A stretch of DNA of 64,000 bases from Steromphala cineraria (Eukaryota; Mollusca; Gastropoda; Trochida; Trochidae). The notes beneath the pieces are model-generated. The model was not told the DNA's origin. It saw only the letters and a list, made by a program, of their open reading frames with translations, and searched no databases. The translations under genes were made by a program, and so were the position numbers. Positions 1 to 11,241 of this stretch are shown in pieces (position 1 is the first letter of the stretch; the number at the start of each line of letters is the position of its first letter). Location of the stretch: contig OU744730.1 in assembly GCA_916613615.1 (NCBI GenBank), positions 23,748,406 through 23,812,405 on the forward strand, read 5' to 3'.

Positions 1-698
1 TTCGATTCTCACTTTGGTCGCTAACATTTCTCGAAAAATTCAAATTTTACAACTCCGTTGATTTGCTAAAATTGAAAATTTCTACACCTGACTTGATGTG
101 GGTGTGCAATAAAGAATAGGTGTATCAGAAAAGTTGTGGTGTATCGGTCAATATACCTACAGTTAGAACAAAGGAAACCATAGAATGAGGCCGGAAGTGG
201 GGTATGAATGTATAGTATATGTTATAGTATGTCATTATACGATTTTTGAATTATATAAATAGCAGAGACCCTCGATTTAAACAGCTTTCGCAAGTTGACC
301 AATTTGTTTATTTAATGTTAAATGACAATGTTTTTATATCTCTTTCTGCCATGATAAACAAAATGTTTAATAGACGTAAAAGGTCCAAAATCGACATGTA
401 GTTTTCGCTTGTATTATAAGCACTTATGTGACTGTTTCCACACCATTTTAACAATGTGTATGTTTTTTATCTCATGATTTTAGATTATCAACGAATTTCG
501 TGTCTCATAAGCATTTTAGGCTGGATGTTGTTTTTTAAATTGACTTTGTGAATGTTCCAAATGTTTTATAACAACATGTGACACGTACATACAATATATT
601 CTTCTTCTTCTGTTAAGTTAAGCTGATTGACATACATGTATTTCAGAGGTTTAACATTAACAATGGTTATTATAGATGTGCTAACATAGTATTTCAGT
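1..698. other. No feature recognised
   Basis: AT-rich sequence with no long reading frame, no RNA gene and no repeat that I could relate to the rest of the window. Confidence 0.5.
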
Positions 699-850
699 AT
701 GTAAACACAACTATCATACCCGTTGATACAGTATCAGACTATGTGAACACATCTATCGTACCCGTTGATACAGTATCAGACTATGTGAACACATCTGTCA
801 TACCCGTTGATACAGTATCCGACTATGTGAACACATCTATCATAGCCATG
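699..850. repeat. 42-bp tandem repeat, about 3.5 copies
   Basis: The phrase ATGTGAACAC recurs at 741, 783 and 825, with a slightly different copy at 699, giving an exact 42-bp period. Each unit also holds CCCGTTGATACAGTATC. Because 42 is a multiple of three, the array stays open in one frame and produces a spurious repetitive reading frame. It directly borders the Tc1 remnant. Confidence 0.85.
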
Positions 851-876
851 ACTCTTCGTGTAATGTCGCTTCCACT

Positions 877-1136
877 TCATGCAAGTTCCGAAGAGGAGGA
901 TCGGCCCAAAATGTCCCAAACATGTTCAAGCGGATTAAGATCCGGGCTCATTGCAGGCGACGGGAGGTGTGTCGGGGCATTGTTCTGGATTACCTGCCTC
1001 ACAGCCCGTGAACGATGCGGCCAAGCATTATCGTTCAGGAATACAAGTAAATGGTTGTCGAAATGGCGCACGACAACCGTTTCTAGGACTTCCCGGATGT
1101 AGCGATCTACTGTCAAGTTACTTCGTATGGTCATAA
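877..1136 (-). pseudogene. Tc1-type transposase remnant (C-terminal half)
   Basis: The minus-strand translation contains FLNDNAWPHRSRAV and, further on, SPDLNPLEHVWD. These are the second aspartate and the final glutamate of a Tc1/mariner DDE catalytic core. Exactly 34 residues separate D and E, which is the DD34E spacing of Tc1 elements. The part carrying the first aspartate and the DNA-binding domain is absent upstream, and the frame ends soon after HVWDILGR. This is therefore a dead fragment, not a working transposase. No terminal inverted repeats were seen around it. Confidence 0.8.
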
Positions 1137-1634
1137 GATCAAGTTTGCATGGTTACAAACAACATTAACGGGGGTTTGGTATGTGTCGAAATAACTTAAC
1201 TGTTATTTGGAAAAGCACGCTCTTTACGTTAAACATATTCTCCATGTCTATGTCATTGTCAAGAGGCACGGAGTTGCACTGAAACGTCGTATGAAATTAC
1301 AAAGAAGAAGTAGTACATGTAATCCATATTATTCCTTGTCATAACTTAAACTCTTGTTGTACAACACGGCCAGTAAAAGGTGTTAACTATCGACTCAGGT
1401 GATGACTTATAATATAGTGCAATGTATTTAGATTATCTTTGTCCTTTGTATTTATTCATTATAACCCCACTATTTTCCCAGTTGACATCATAATCATATG
1501 TTAGACATTTTCATTCTATCATTTATTTCTGTGAGGTAAGTCCACTCTACGACAAGTTTAATTGACCATGTCTTTTCTTTAAAAAAAACATTTCGTTCTA
1601 AATGATACAGCTACTCTACGTTTCCATTCCAGCA
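1137..1634. other. 5' flank of the NHL gene
   Basis: No coding signal. At its right edge TCTACGTTTCCATTCCAG (ending 1632) reads as a good splice acceptor placed two bases before an ATG, so the gene may have an untranslated upstream exon here or outside the window. Confidence 0.4.
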
Positions 1635-3104
1635 ATGTCTAACGTCAACGGGTTTTTAGAAGGTCCAATTTCCTGCCCGTCTTGTGGTTTCCAAATCGAT
1701 CTCAGAAACGAGGACTTCGTCAGGCAGTGTATAACATCAATATTTCAAATTCAGAATAATTCGAAACTATCAGAAGGGAGTAATAACAACAACTCCAGAT
1801 ACCAAAAACCAAGTGACGATGGGACTACATGTGTTCAAAGTATTGAAAAGGATATCGAGGAAATAATTGGACAACATAAGCAATACATACAGGAAGTCGA
1901 TTCAAAAACGAAAATGCTTATACATGCAATTCAAAGTGAGAAAACAAAGGCCATTGATGAGCTATCGAAACAAAGGAAGCAATATTTGAAAGATGTGGCC
2001 GAGGTTTTAAAAACAGTGGAGAGTGATCCTGTATGTGACCTTAATCTAAGTCTTCTTCTTGATCAAGAGTTGACACTTCCGCCCGAACTGGAACAGGAGG
2101 TGTCCGGTCTCATGAATGAAGAGAACCTAGAACCTTCTCTTCTGGTTGACGATAAGCTTAAACGTCCACATGAACTGGAACTGGATGAGTCAAGACTAAA
2201 CAAGGAACACAAGAACCTAGAACCAACTCTGATGGTCGACGATAACCTTAAATGTCCACATGGACTGGAACAGGAAGAGTACCGACCGGAGGAGGAAAAA
2301 AAGAACCCAGAACCAACTCTACTAGATACAATCGATGTCAAATTCTCAGGAGAAGGACACGTTGCCATTCAGGATATCATCGTAGTTTCGTCTAAAGGTC
2401 ACAAAGTCATCGTCGTGTCAGACTACAGAAACAGCTCCGTTAAATGCTTCTATCTAGACCAAAAGGAGAAAGATGACATACTTTTTGAACATCCACCATT
2501 CTACCTCACGCGATCTCTCGACACTATGGTAGCTGCTACCTTCAGTCGCTTGAAGACCATTGCTCTCTTCCATGTACTGCCTGATCTACGTTTTGACCGA
2601 TTTATTGAAACACAGATTGAGTATTCTGGAATCAAGGGTCTCAGCGCGACCACCTTCGCAGCAAGCAGAGCGTGTGCTTTCAGGAACGGTGTGATAGATA
2701 TAATAGACATCTCGGGCACGGTCCTCAGATCGTTTGGCTCCGACATTCTAGTAGCTCCCTACTTTATCGACATTGCTGCATGTGGAAGAGTCGTCGTGTC
2801 TGATTCCTCTGAGGGTTCCATATTTTGCTTCACTAGTAAGGGAAATATCCGATTCATGTACAAACCAACGGGCGAACACATGCTTTCATGTCCACGTGGT
2901 CTGAAATGTCACAAGGACTTTATTTATGTTGTGGATGAAGATAAACAAAAGGTGATCCAACTGACTGAGAAGGGGGAGTATGTGAGAGATATCCTGACTC
3001 AGGAAGAGGGTTTGAGGATACCCCGGGCTATTGACGTTGATGACGATGGTCTCATGTATGTATCAATACAGGAACGATACATCAAGGTGTTTAGTCTACA
3101 GTAG
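1635..3104 (+). CDS. TRIM-like coiled-coil / NHL-propeller protein lacking RING and B-boxes
   Basis: Predicted 489 residues. I prefer the ATG at 1635 to the in-frame one at 1602, because TTTCCATTCCAG just before it looks like a splice acceptor. Residues 11-30 hold CPSCG and LRNEDFV, resembling the tail of a TRIM RING finger; the rest of the RING and both B-boxes are missing. Residues about 70-130 are Lys/Glu-rich and look like a coiled coil. Residues 137-230 contain 30-residue repeats (NLEPSLLVDDKLK, NLEPTLMVDDNLK, NPEPTLL). The remainder has blade-like strands such as KVIVVSDYRNSSVKCF, DFIYVVDEDKQKVIQLT and RAIDVDDDGLMYVS, typical of NHL-type beta-propellers of the TRIM2/3/56 group. Such single-exon genes are expanded in bivalves and often linked to innate immunity, but no function is demonstrated here. 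Without a RING it should not be an E3 ligase on its own. Confidence 0.8.
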   Translation: MSNVNGFLEGPISCPSCGFQIDLRNEDFVRQCITSIFQIQNNSKLSEGSNNNNSRYQKPSDDGTTCVQSIEKDIEEIIGQHKQYIQEVDSKTKMLIHAIQSEKTKAIDELSKQRKQYLKDVAEVLKTVESDPVCDLNLSLLLDQELTLPPELEQEVSGLMNEENLEPSLLVDDKLKRPHELELDESRLNKEHKNLEPTLMVDDNLKCPHGLEQEEYRPEEEKKNPEPTLLDTIDVKFSGEGHVAIQDIIVVSSKGHKVIVVSDYRNSSVKCFYLDQKEKDDILFEHPPFYLTRSLDTMVAATFSRLKTIALFHVLPDLRFDRFIETQIEYSGIKGLSATTFAASRACAFRNGVIDIIDISGTVLRSFGSDILVAPYFIDIAACGRVVVSDSSEGSIFCFTSKGNIRFMYKPTGEHMLSCPRGLKCHKDFIYVVDEDKQKVIQLTEKGEYVRDILTQEEGLRIPRAIDVDDDGLMYVSIQERYIKVFSLQ

Positions 3105-3258
3105 CAGGGTAGACTAGGGTGTTGACATCAAGCTGTTACAAGTACGATTCTCAAAATGTTTCTGAAAATTATGACGTCTTTTCAGAAAATGTGGTAATTT
3201 TCAAATAATCGAGTCACTGGGTAACCTTTCTGCAAAGATAAAAACTAACGTTTCAACT

Positions 3259-3264
3259 AATAAA
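3259..3264 (+). terminator. Probable polyadenylation signal of the NHL gene
   Basis: AATAAA lies about 155 bases after the stop codon at 3104 and is followed by a T/G-rich stretch (CATTGTATTTATTGTC), as expected of an animal poly(A) site. Confidence 0.5.
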
Positions 3265-3758
3265 ACAGTCCATTGTATTTATTGTCGAGACCAAATTTGT
3301 TCAAATATTGTTCAAATAACTGAATGAATTCCATAATGTACTATTCACAATTTCATAAGGATCATATATATTATTTTTTTTAAACTAAGAACTATTTTGA
3401 GCCATTTTCTTAAATGTATAAGATATTTTAAATTGACATGTAGGCCATGACTTTTACACACTTGCACATGAATTTCACGTGTGCACATATACTCACAGTG
3501 CCTGATTTGGTGTAAACAGAACGGTAATGGTTCACACACGTTTTTGGGCTTTCTTTACCAGAAATCAGGTGCAAAAAAACGTCGAATCAAACACTTATTA
3601 GAATGCCTCTTCAATGTCAAAAACGTCGTGGAACGTCCGAGCGATTTGACAGAAATACATTGGCATGCTTGAAACTTGCAACATTGTGTTGAAATGCACT
3701 TAATGTGCTCCAAAGCACCTCTCAGGCACGACGTCATCCTTTCTGGACAGGTACCACC

Positions 3759-4094
3759 CATTCTCTCCCCACAGAGTGTGTTCAGTCATGTTACTGTGAT
3801 CTAACCTCTGTTCCAATTAGCCGAGTTTGTGGGCTAGAATAGGAGATTAGTTAGTTAGTTGTGCAACCAGCGACGCTTACCTAAACTCATCATTTTGGCT
3901 ACTCAATCACAAAGGCATTGTGATATGAACCACTCTTCCATGCGGCAAGTGTTGTCATTTGCTAAAATAATTCAAACGGATTGTGGTTCATTTTGTCCGC
4001 CAGGGGAATCTGCCGGAAACCGCGGATTTGTTCTAATTATAGCAGTGGCTAGATCGTAGTAATAAGACTGAGTTGACTCTTTGGGTAGAGAATG
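3759..4094. mobile_element. MULE-like MITE, copy 1
   Basis: Starts CATTCTCTCCCCACAGAG and ends with a diverged inverse (TTGGGTAGAGAATG). The flanks GGTACCACC (3750-3758) and GCTACCAAC (4095-4103) agree at 7 of 9 positions, consistent with an aged 9-bp target-site duplication. The interior shares CCGCCAGGGGAATCTGCCGG with related copies at 43.1 and 48.8 kb. Confidence 0.75.
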
Positions 4095-4503
4095 GCTACC
4101 AACATGCGAAATCCAAACTGCTGGTCTCAAGGAAGTCATAATCCCTCTTTCCGTATGTCACAAAAGAGAACGTTTGGACTGGGCCTAGTGTTCGATTAAG
4201 ATTAGGTTACCACTAACTTACACAAATCTAAGCAATTCTTATTGCTCATCATTGTTAACCAAAAGGCAGCAAAGGGTAACAGATATATAAATGTCTGAAA
4301 GCGTGAGAAATCACAACGGGTCAATACTGACGGAAATCGTAAGGGTCGTAAACGATCAAACGTAATAGATCAGTCAAAAAGGATAAATATATAAAATGTG
4401 CCACGATCACAAAGATGTACTACGATATTTGATTCGTGTCAGATCGGCATGATCATGACAAATCGTGGTGAAGTATAAACATACCATACGATTGGTATGG
4501 TGG

Positions 4504-4672
4504 CATCCTGTCTCAGGGAACGAATGTTACCCTAACTCCACTAATCTATACCCTGGGCTGAGAAACTAGATTCGCTCGCGCGGCCCGACTTGGAATGTAG
4601 CCAATCAAATCATTTTCTCGTTGAAATTGTATCGAGAAGGTGACGAGAAAATGATTTGATTGGTTACAAACT
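4504..4672. mobile_element. Foldback MITE, half copy
   Basis: Begins CATCCTGTCTCAGGGAACG like the full copy at 5,468, runs through GCTCGCGCGGCCCGACTTGG and reaches the hairpin centre (CATTTTCTCGTTGAAATT). The second arm is missing. Confidence 0.75.
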
Positions 4673-4962
4673 GGTAACTTAGACATTTTCTCTTTTCATC
4701 CAGTGGGTCCAAAAGGGATGCAATGTACATTTTTTTTATCATAATTATATGTCGTATTTGATGTTGTTCGGACAGTTCCCAAAGACCTTCTTGTTATTTT
4801 GGTATCGCACAGATCATTTATTCGACGTAGAATCTGTGTAATCGGTGCAGCTAGTGATGCAGTTTTAACAGGACCAAGCACACAGTAGGATGGGTGAACA
4901 TTGTAGAACGTAATTGATTGTATAGCAAGGTAGAGCCTGAAAGTAATTCGTAGTGCAGCTTC

Positions 4963-5283
4963 TTAAAGAGACAGTCCTATCAGGGTGATTTTTGTGAAAA
5001 CAAAATTCAAGAGTACCTCTCTGTTTATACTTATATATGGTTTAATACATAATTATTTCACATTTATTTTTATATGGTTTAAACATATTTTATTCACTTG
5101 GAAAAGGATTGGGAACAAGTTATCCAACTTAAAATACCCTCTCCTTAAATTTGTATATATGTTAGTGAGGGTAACATTTAAGTTGTTCTAGATTTATCAA
5201 TTTGACAAAGAATAGAATGCATCACTGCGTCCTCTTGAATTTCGTTTCAACAAAAAAATACCCCGATAGGACTGTCCCTTTAA
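4963..5283. mobile_element. TTAA-flanked MITE (GACAGTCCTAT family)
   Basis: Left end TTAAAGAGACAGTCCTATC and right end GATAGGACTGTCCCTTTAA are inverted copies, each containing TTAA. TTAA target sites are typical of piggyBac-type elements. A shorter relative lies at 21,276-21,456. No coding capacity. Confidence 0.75.
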
Positions 5284-5467
5284 AGCGTCCCAAAACAAAT
5301 AGAATACGATGAACGTTCGCAACAGAATGACGACAAAGTAACGCAACGCAGGAGATCGTAAAACAGTCATACTATAGCTAAGTAGATGTTGATCGATTCG
5401 TGATAAATATGAAAGTAATATCTCACACGATGCGTTATGACTCGATACGCTCCATAGCTTTTTGTAC

Positions 5468-5724
5468 CATCCTGTCTCAGGGAACGAACGTTTTGCTAAC
5501 TCCACTAATCTGTACCCTGGGATCAGAAGCTAGATTTGCTCGCGCGGCCCGACTTGGGATGTACCTTATCAAATCATTTTCTTGTTGAAATTTTATCGAG
5601 AAGGTGGCGAGAAAATGATTTGATTAGCTACATCCCAAGTCGGGCCGCGCGAGAGAATCTAGCTTCTGACCCCAGGGTACAGATAAGTGAAGTCAGTGTA
5701 ACGTTCGTTCCCTGAGACAGGATG
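5468..5724. mobile_element. Complete foldback MITE with perfect 9-bp duplication
   Basis: The 257-bp unit is almost entirely one inverted repeat: it starts CATCCTGTCTCAGGGAACGA and ends TCGTTCCCTGAGACAGGATG, with a short AT-rich centre. Both sides carry TTTTTGTAC (5459-5467 and 5725-5733), a perfect 9-bp target-site duplication. The 9-bp length points to Mutator-like transposase, though no coding relative is present. Partial copies lie at 4.5, 32.9 and 55.7 kb. Confidence 0.9.
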
Positions 5725-5733
5725 TTTTTGTAC

Positions 5734-8700
5734 GTTCTAATACGCCCTTTTGAACAATCCGATAATACGCAATACCACGATCTGATACTAAATCGGCATG
5801 CCGTAATTGTCTTCTTGTTGACATGTCGGGAATGACTTTTGGTCATGTTGGTACATTGTCTCCTTTTTAATACTGTTTTCTAGGTTGGTCGCAAAATTTT
5901 GCAAAAAAATACAACGTATTCAGTAAAAATACTTTTGAAAATGATGAACTTCACTTCTTTTTGAATATGGATCTTTAATCTTGAAACTAAGTTATTGCAT
6001 TCTGTGGAAAAGAAAAGTCAACTCACTTTCATATTATGCACAATACTTTTTATTAATAACATCTCAGAAAGATAAAGTAAATAAAAGATGATTCACATTT
6101 GTTGTTCTGCATTGACAATAAATGTCATACAGGTTGTTTTATTGGGCATCTGCTTAAAAATAATAGTGTTAGCAACTATTAATACTTTAACCCCTAATCA
6201 TGACTAAGAACTGCATCGAGTTAATTCATAAGTCAATTTATAACAGGAAATTTCAAACTGAAAAATTCAATCAATCACCTATTTCTAAAACTGTCAACTT
6301 TATCATTTGTCTACCAATACTATTTAAAATTAACCAAATGTGACTTCACTCGGTAGTGTCTCAGATAACTGTTGAAATTTCACTCCAAAAAATTAGTTTA
6401 ATTCAAGCTTTGCATTTGTTTTTTCGAATCTTTCCTTGAATTTTTAAGTTTTATGTAATTGGTCCAAGAGTATAGGTTTGGTGCTACTAAGATATCCTCT
6501 TACTTTGAACAGCTTGTCAGAGAGTAACAAATTCGTTTTTACAACCAATACCCAAACTTGTAAAACATCAACAATATCATCTCAGTACACTAGCCTATTT
6601 GTCTCCCAAGAGGTCCAAACCATACCCTGATATCTATGAAGCAGGATGCAAAAATATAAATACATTTCTGAACAAGCAGACAATTATCGATCGTGATACA
6701 GTTATAATGGGAGCTGATTAAATTAACAGCCAATTTAATTCAGTTTATTCCTGACACAAATGCAGATTTGTGTGGTATGTAGACACATTTTTGAGAGTTG
6801 CCATATTATAAGAAATATTACAAATTAAGATCAAAATTAATGTGTTACTCTCTAATTGCTGTGGGAGCTACAGCCATGGTATAAATGGGTTGACACCTTT
6901 ACCCTATTGTTCTTTGGATGTCTTAATTAACATGTCAGGAAAATGACACATCCCACCGGTATCCAATAGTTTCGTTCCATGGAAACAGCCAAAAACCTGA
7001 AAAAGTTGAAAATACCAAAAGGCACATAGCCAAATGCTGACTAATCTACATACCAAGTTTCATTGAGCTAGGTCTAACAGTTTTTGAGTTCTGCAATGGA
7101 AAACAAAATTCGAAGTTATATTTCCATGGAAACTGCCAAAAATAAAAATTTGAAAAAGTCAAATACAAAAACGCGCCCACATCTACATATGCTGACTAAT
7201 CCACACCCTAAGTTTCTTTCTAACAGTTTTTTTAGTTCTATTCCAGAAACGAAGTGATGACTGACGGAAGGACAGACAGGGTGATGACTTTTTCCCACGG
7301 TATTACATAGCGGTGGGATAATAACTTCAACACAACACATTGTTAGAGAAGTTGAATATCAACATCAAGTACAGTTTGGATTTTTGTACTCAAAGGTACT
7401 TTTAAATGGCAGCCCTCCAGCAATCTTTCCTTAAAACTTTAGCAAAAATTGACATCACCGTCAATGAAATATTCTTAGAGAAATAATACTTGTTTTCTGC
7501 TTATCATTCATTTGGTACATAATACTTAGATAAAACAGATAAAAATATTAGATGCATAATGGAATTTGTTAGTATCAATATAAAAGAATAGTAAGTACTG
7601 AAATTAATGGCAACAAAATCTTACAGTGGCCACTTTCTATTTGGTACATGCAGATAAATCTATTTTGGCAAAATATTGTTCCACTCATCTTCAGTTTCCC
7701 AGGCAAAAATATGCCATTACTCTACATTATGTCACACCATGCATGGTTGCAGGTTAAACAGACGTAGCAGTTTAGAAACTTTAATCAAGGGCAAGTATTT
7801 TAAATACAAAGCATCCTGATGAAAACTCCCAGTGGTCATATAATGTAGGGCATTGGAACATTTGACCCTTGGTAACTGAGGATGTATTTAACTATGACAA
7901 TCATAAACACATCATTTTTTTACATGAAAAAGGTTTATACAATTGATACAGTATTCTGCATAATATACAGAGCACTATTAATGGGAACAATTTACATGAT
8001 AGGGTGTGCTTCAAAATTCAAATACTGTACAAGAAAATCATACAATAGGTTCATAAGTGGAGAAAATTCTATATCTTGTATCATGACCTTCCTCCTCAAC
8101 TTTATTCAAGTTCAGCTTTATCTTTGAAAAAAACCATTCATTTGTCCATCATTATAAACTCTAAAGCCTTGTGTCAAATAAGTGTAAAAACATTGGCTTC
8201 TATATTGACTGTATATGTATTTGAAACTGTGACACTGGATAGAAACATATATATCAAAAAGAATGAGACTTGAATTATGGAGTTTATTCATAATAATGTG
8301 ATGGTATTGCAGCTATCTTATAGTGGTTATTAGTTCCTTATATCTTTGACTTCAACAGTATAGCTATGGTGAAAGCTTCAAAACCAAAGCAAAGAAAGAA
8401 ATCATCTTTCATGTTTTTGAAATGCTAAATTTTATGAAGTATAAAGGAAATTAACATATCGGGGTTGATACTTTCAGTTCACCACTTAGAATAATGATAG
8501 TATCCGAACACAAATCAATTTGTTCTGTCATATTTCAACCATTTTATATAATATACGAGTATGTGTTATCTACTGTGAGAATCTGTATCATATCATTTAT
8601 GCAATGATAAAACATTATGTCAAAATGAAAGTCTTTTTCATATTGTTTTGTCTTTAAAAAAACCTCTAATTATCTCTAAATACTCTAAGTAATAAGAAAC

Positions 8701-9044
8701 AAATTTGCTTCTTTATAAAAAGCAAAAAATTACCTTTAATAATAACATGTATGCTGAGAAAAAAAAGATTTTTCTAAATTGATTTAAATATATATATATT
8801 ATAAGCTTACTTGAATAGTTATTTTTGAACAAATCATAAAAATTTGTATCATGATGAAAAATATATCTATCTTGCTCCTACTTTGAATCTAAGTGAGAAA
8901 TTCAAAAAGTTTACCCCTTCAGTAATAATGAATAGAAGCAATGCATTGAGTATAGTACAACATAATAAACTGGTTACAGAAAGTGTTCTTGTTTATATAA
9001 CATAATACTGTTAATTAACTGTAGCACACACTGGTATTGAGGAC
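5734..9044. other. AT-rich intergenic stretch
   Basis: No gene recognised on either strand. Apart from the tandem-core repeat at 6,962-7,325, I see no structure beyond AT-rich low-complexity sequence. Confidence 0.45.
6962..7325. repeat. Two-unit CCATGGAAAC repeat with terminal hairpin
   Basis: Two units of about 150 bp share CCATGGAAAC(A/T)GCCAAAAA, GCTGACTAATC and TCTAACAGTTTTT. They are followed by GGAAGGACAGACAGG and a short hairpin (CCCAC ... GTGGG). The plan (tandem core, tetranucleotide tail, hairpin) matches the larger array at 53.7-55.3 kb and the copies at 50.5 and 51.9 kb. Confidence 0.6.
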
Positions 9045-9407
9045 TTAAAGGGGCAGTAGCACGTTTTTAGTGGGAATATAAGGTGACATCAGGAAAATCA
9101 ATATTAATGGTTCTAATTGAAACACAATGCAATTAAACTAAATGGAGCAGTGATAATTCAAATATATAATGTAAAGTTTAGCCATGAGATTCCTTTTTCT
9201 TACACAAAATGAAGTAAGGTGTTCACACAAAATGGCCGCCCATGTATTTTAGGTGAATCTTCATACTTTGTTCTCTGACTGGGGATAATTGGTTTGTGTT
9301 ATGAGATTTTTGATACTATCAAAATAATACATTTAGCATTAACGTACAACTATCAGTGAAAATTTTGAAATATAAAATTATCAGAAAACAAGCTACTGCG
9401 CCTTCAA
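9045..9407. mobile_element. TTAA-flanked MITE (GGGGCAGTAGCACG family), copy 1
   Basis: Starts TTAAAGGGGCAGTAGCACG and ends AGCTACTGCGCCTTCAA, the degraded inverse. The interior holds CACACAAAATGGCCGCC and is shared by copies at 38.8, 44.5, 49.5, 52.5 and 52.8 kb. About 363 bp, non-coding. Confidence 0.85.
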
Positions 9408-10484
9408 GGCTACACATATTCACGTTAAATGTTTTACTTTGAACATACTGAAAACATAATGCTAACTGCTTTATCAGAAACTCTCTGACATATTCAGATA
9501 TTGAGTTAATACAGACTGCTATTGAACCGTATTACTATTACTAACATTATGATTGATGAAAAGAGAACATAAAATGCTGATCATGAGTGAAAGTTGGTCC
9601 AAACTTTAACTGAATGGTCCTTATGTTGAGTATTTTTGGAAGGTAAAGCTTTGTTGATTTGAAAGTAAATTGGCATATATTTACATACAATTTATATGTT
9701 TATTAATGATGGTCTTCTTTAATTTTAGATATTTTGAAACTTGTTAAAAATGTCATATGTCTTTTATAAAAATGTGTTTTTTTATGTTCTCCATTCAACA
9801 CAAAATACACTGAACATTTTTTTGTTTCATGTCAGCCTTAAGGATAAAACACATTTAGACTAAGTTTAAACATTTTATCATATTCTCCATTAAAACTAAA
9901 GAAACAAGAAACAGACATAGGGAACACATGGTTTTGAAGAGAGGTTGAAATAACACAAAATGTCAAATTAATATATTTGGAAAACCAAGACAAACACGTT
10001 TTGAGGGGCAAACATACTTGTAAATGTTATATAACAGAAATTGACATCAAGAAAACAGATCTTAAAAAGCATTTCTTGTACAAAACAATGACAGGTGCAA
10101 AGGTCCCAAAAAATAAACACTAACTGTGTAAGTAATGAATAACTCTAACATGCTACCTCAAAATACAAAAATGAGAAGTTTTCTTCAAAATAATAAATTT
10201 AGGATGTCCAAACTGAATGCGTACATGAAAGACATATGGAAGTCATGCTTTCAGATACTGATAAGTTGCTACACTGAGTGAGAGATGAAAACATGCAGCC
10301 ATTTTGACAATAGGATGACACTTCACTGTTAGCATTGCATCAGAGTTCATCAGTTTGTCAACACCTAAGAGCGGTCCAAAGACATCCTGATGCATCAGCA
10401 AATGTATGTGTACCTCCGACATGTACCCTTGTATTGATTACATGTTCGGTCGACAATATTATTTCTGTGATTCTTAACTCCCAC

Positions 10485-10750
10485 CAGTCTAAGTAAACGT
10501 AGTCTCAATATTACCAATTCACTCCTATACTGAGTCTAGAAAGGTCTAGTAGAGGGTCGCGTCAGCCGACCTTTCTGCGACCTATGACCCTCCAACGTTA
10601 TACGTCCGAAGGCAGACTATCGTGGCTTTGTAAGCTGAGTTCTAATTGGTCAATTCGATATGTGGGCAGACGCGACCCTCCACTATAGGGCTTTCTAGAC
10701 TTGGTATAGGAGTGAAACAGGTAATATTGAGGCTAGGTTTACTTAGACTG
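10485..10750. mobile_element. MITE with ~80-bp inverted ends and 9-bp duplication
   Basis: Left end CAGTCTAAGTAAACGTAG is mirrored by CTAGGTTTACTTAGACTG on the right. The inverted match continues through TCAATATTACC, CACTCCTATAC and GAGGGTCGCGTC for about 80 bp. The flanks AACTCCCAC and AACTCCCAT (10476-10484 and 10751-10759) match at 8 of 9 positions. This family is different from the other 9-bp-duplication MITEs in the window. Confidence 0.8.
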
Positions 10751-11235
10751 AACTCCCATCAACCTGAATTTTCCCTCTTGACATAAAATAAAAGAAAGTG
10801 TTCTTATTTGTCCTTTGTCTGCTGCCATATCTAAAATCACCCCGCTCTGAAATTTTTTTATTTTTTTAAATCCATAAAAATTTCTGTGTTATGTTGACCA
10901 GTAATTCTCTTTTTCCGTGCGACTGTTCATTTTACATTCTCATCATGACATGACCATAAACCTACATATACACACCCCTTTAATTTTTTTTTTTTAAATT
11001 TTCACCCACCTGCTCTCCTGCAGAATGATTTAGGAGATGAGAAACACCAAAAATAATAATGACGGCCCATGCTGATGTAGCGGGATGCTTCAAAACTGAG
11101 ACAACTTCATTTAACAGATTGACATAGAAAACATTGAGCAAAGATAATATGGTGAACAGAGAAAAAATAAGCATCCAGCATCTACTTCATTTTCATGTGA
11201 ATCAAGGATACACAAAAAATTATAGTTTAGACTAT

Positions 11236-11241
11236 TTTATT
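11236..11241 (-). terminator. Candidate poly(A) signal for the phospholipase gene
   Basis: On the minus strand AATAAA occurs about 1.33 kb after the stop codon and is followed about 20 bases later by TTTTTTGTGTATCC, a T/G-rich downstream element. I saw no earlier AATAAA after the stop. Transcript data are needed to confirm it. Confidence 0.4.

Noticed and set aside
743..1102. Plus-strand reading frame with 14-residue repeats
   Set aside because: It is created by the 42-bp repeat and then runs antisense through the Tc1 remnant; no independent coding evidence.
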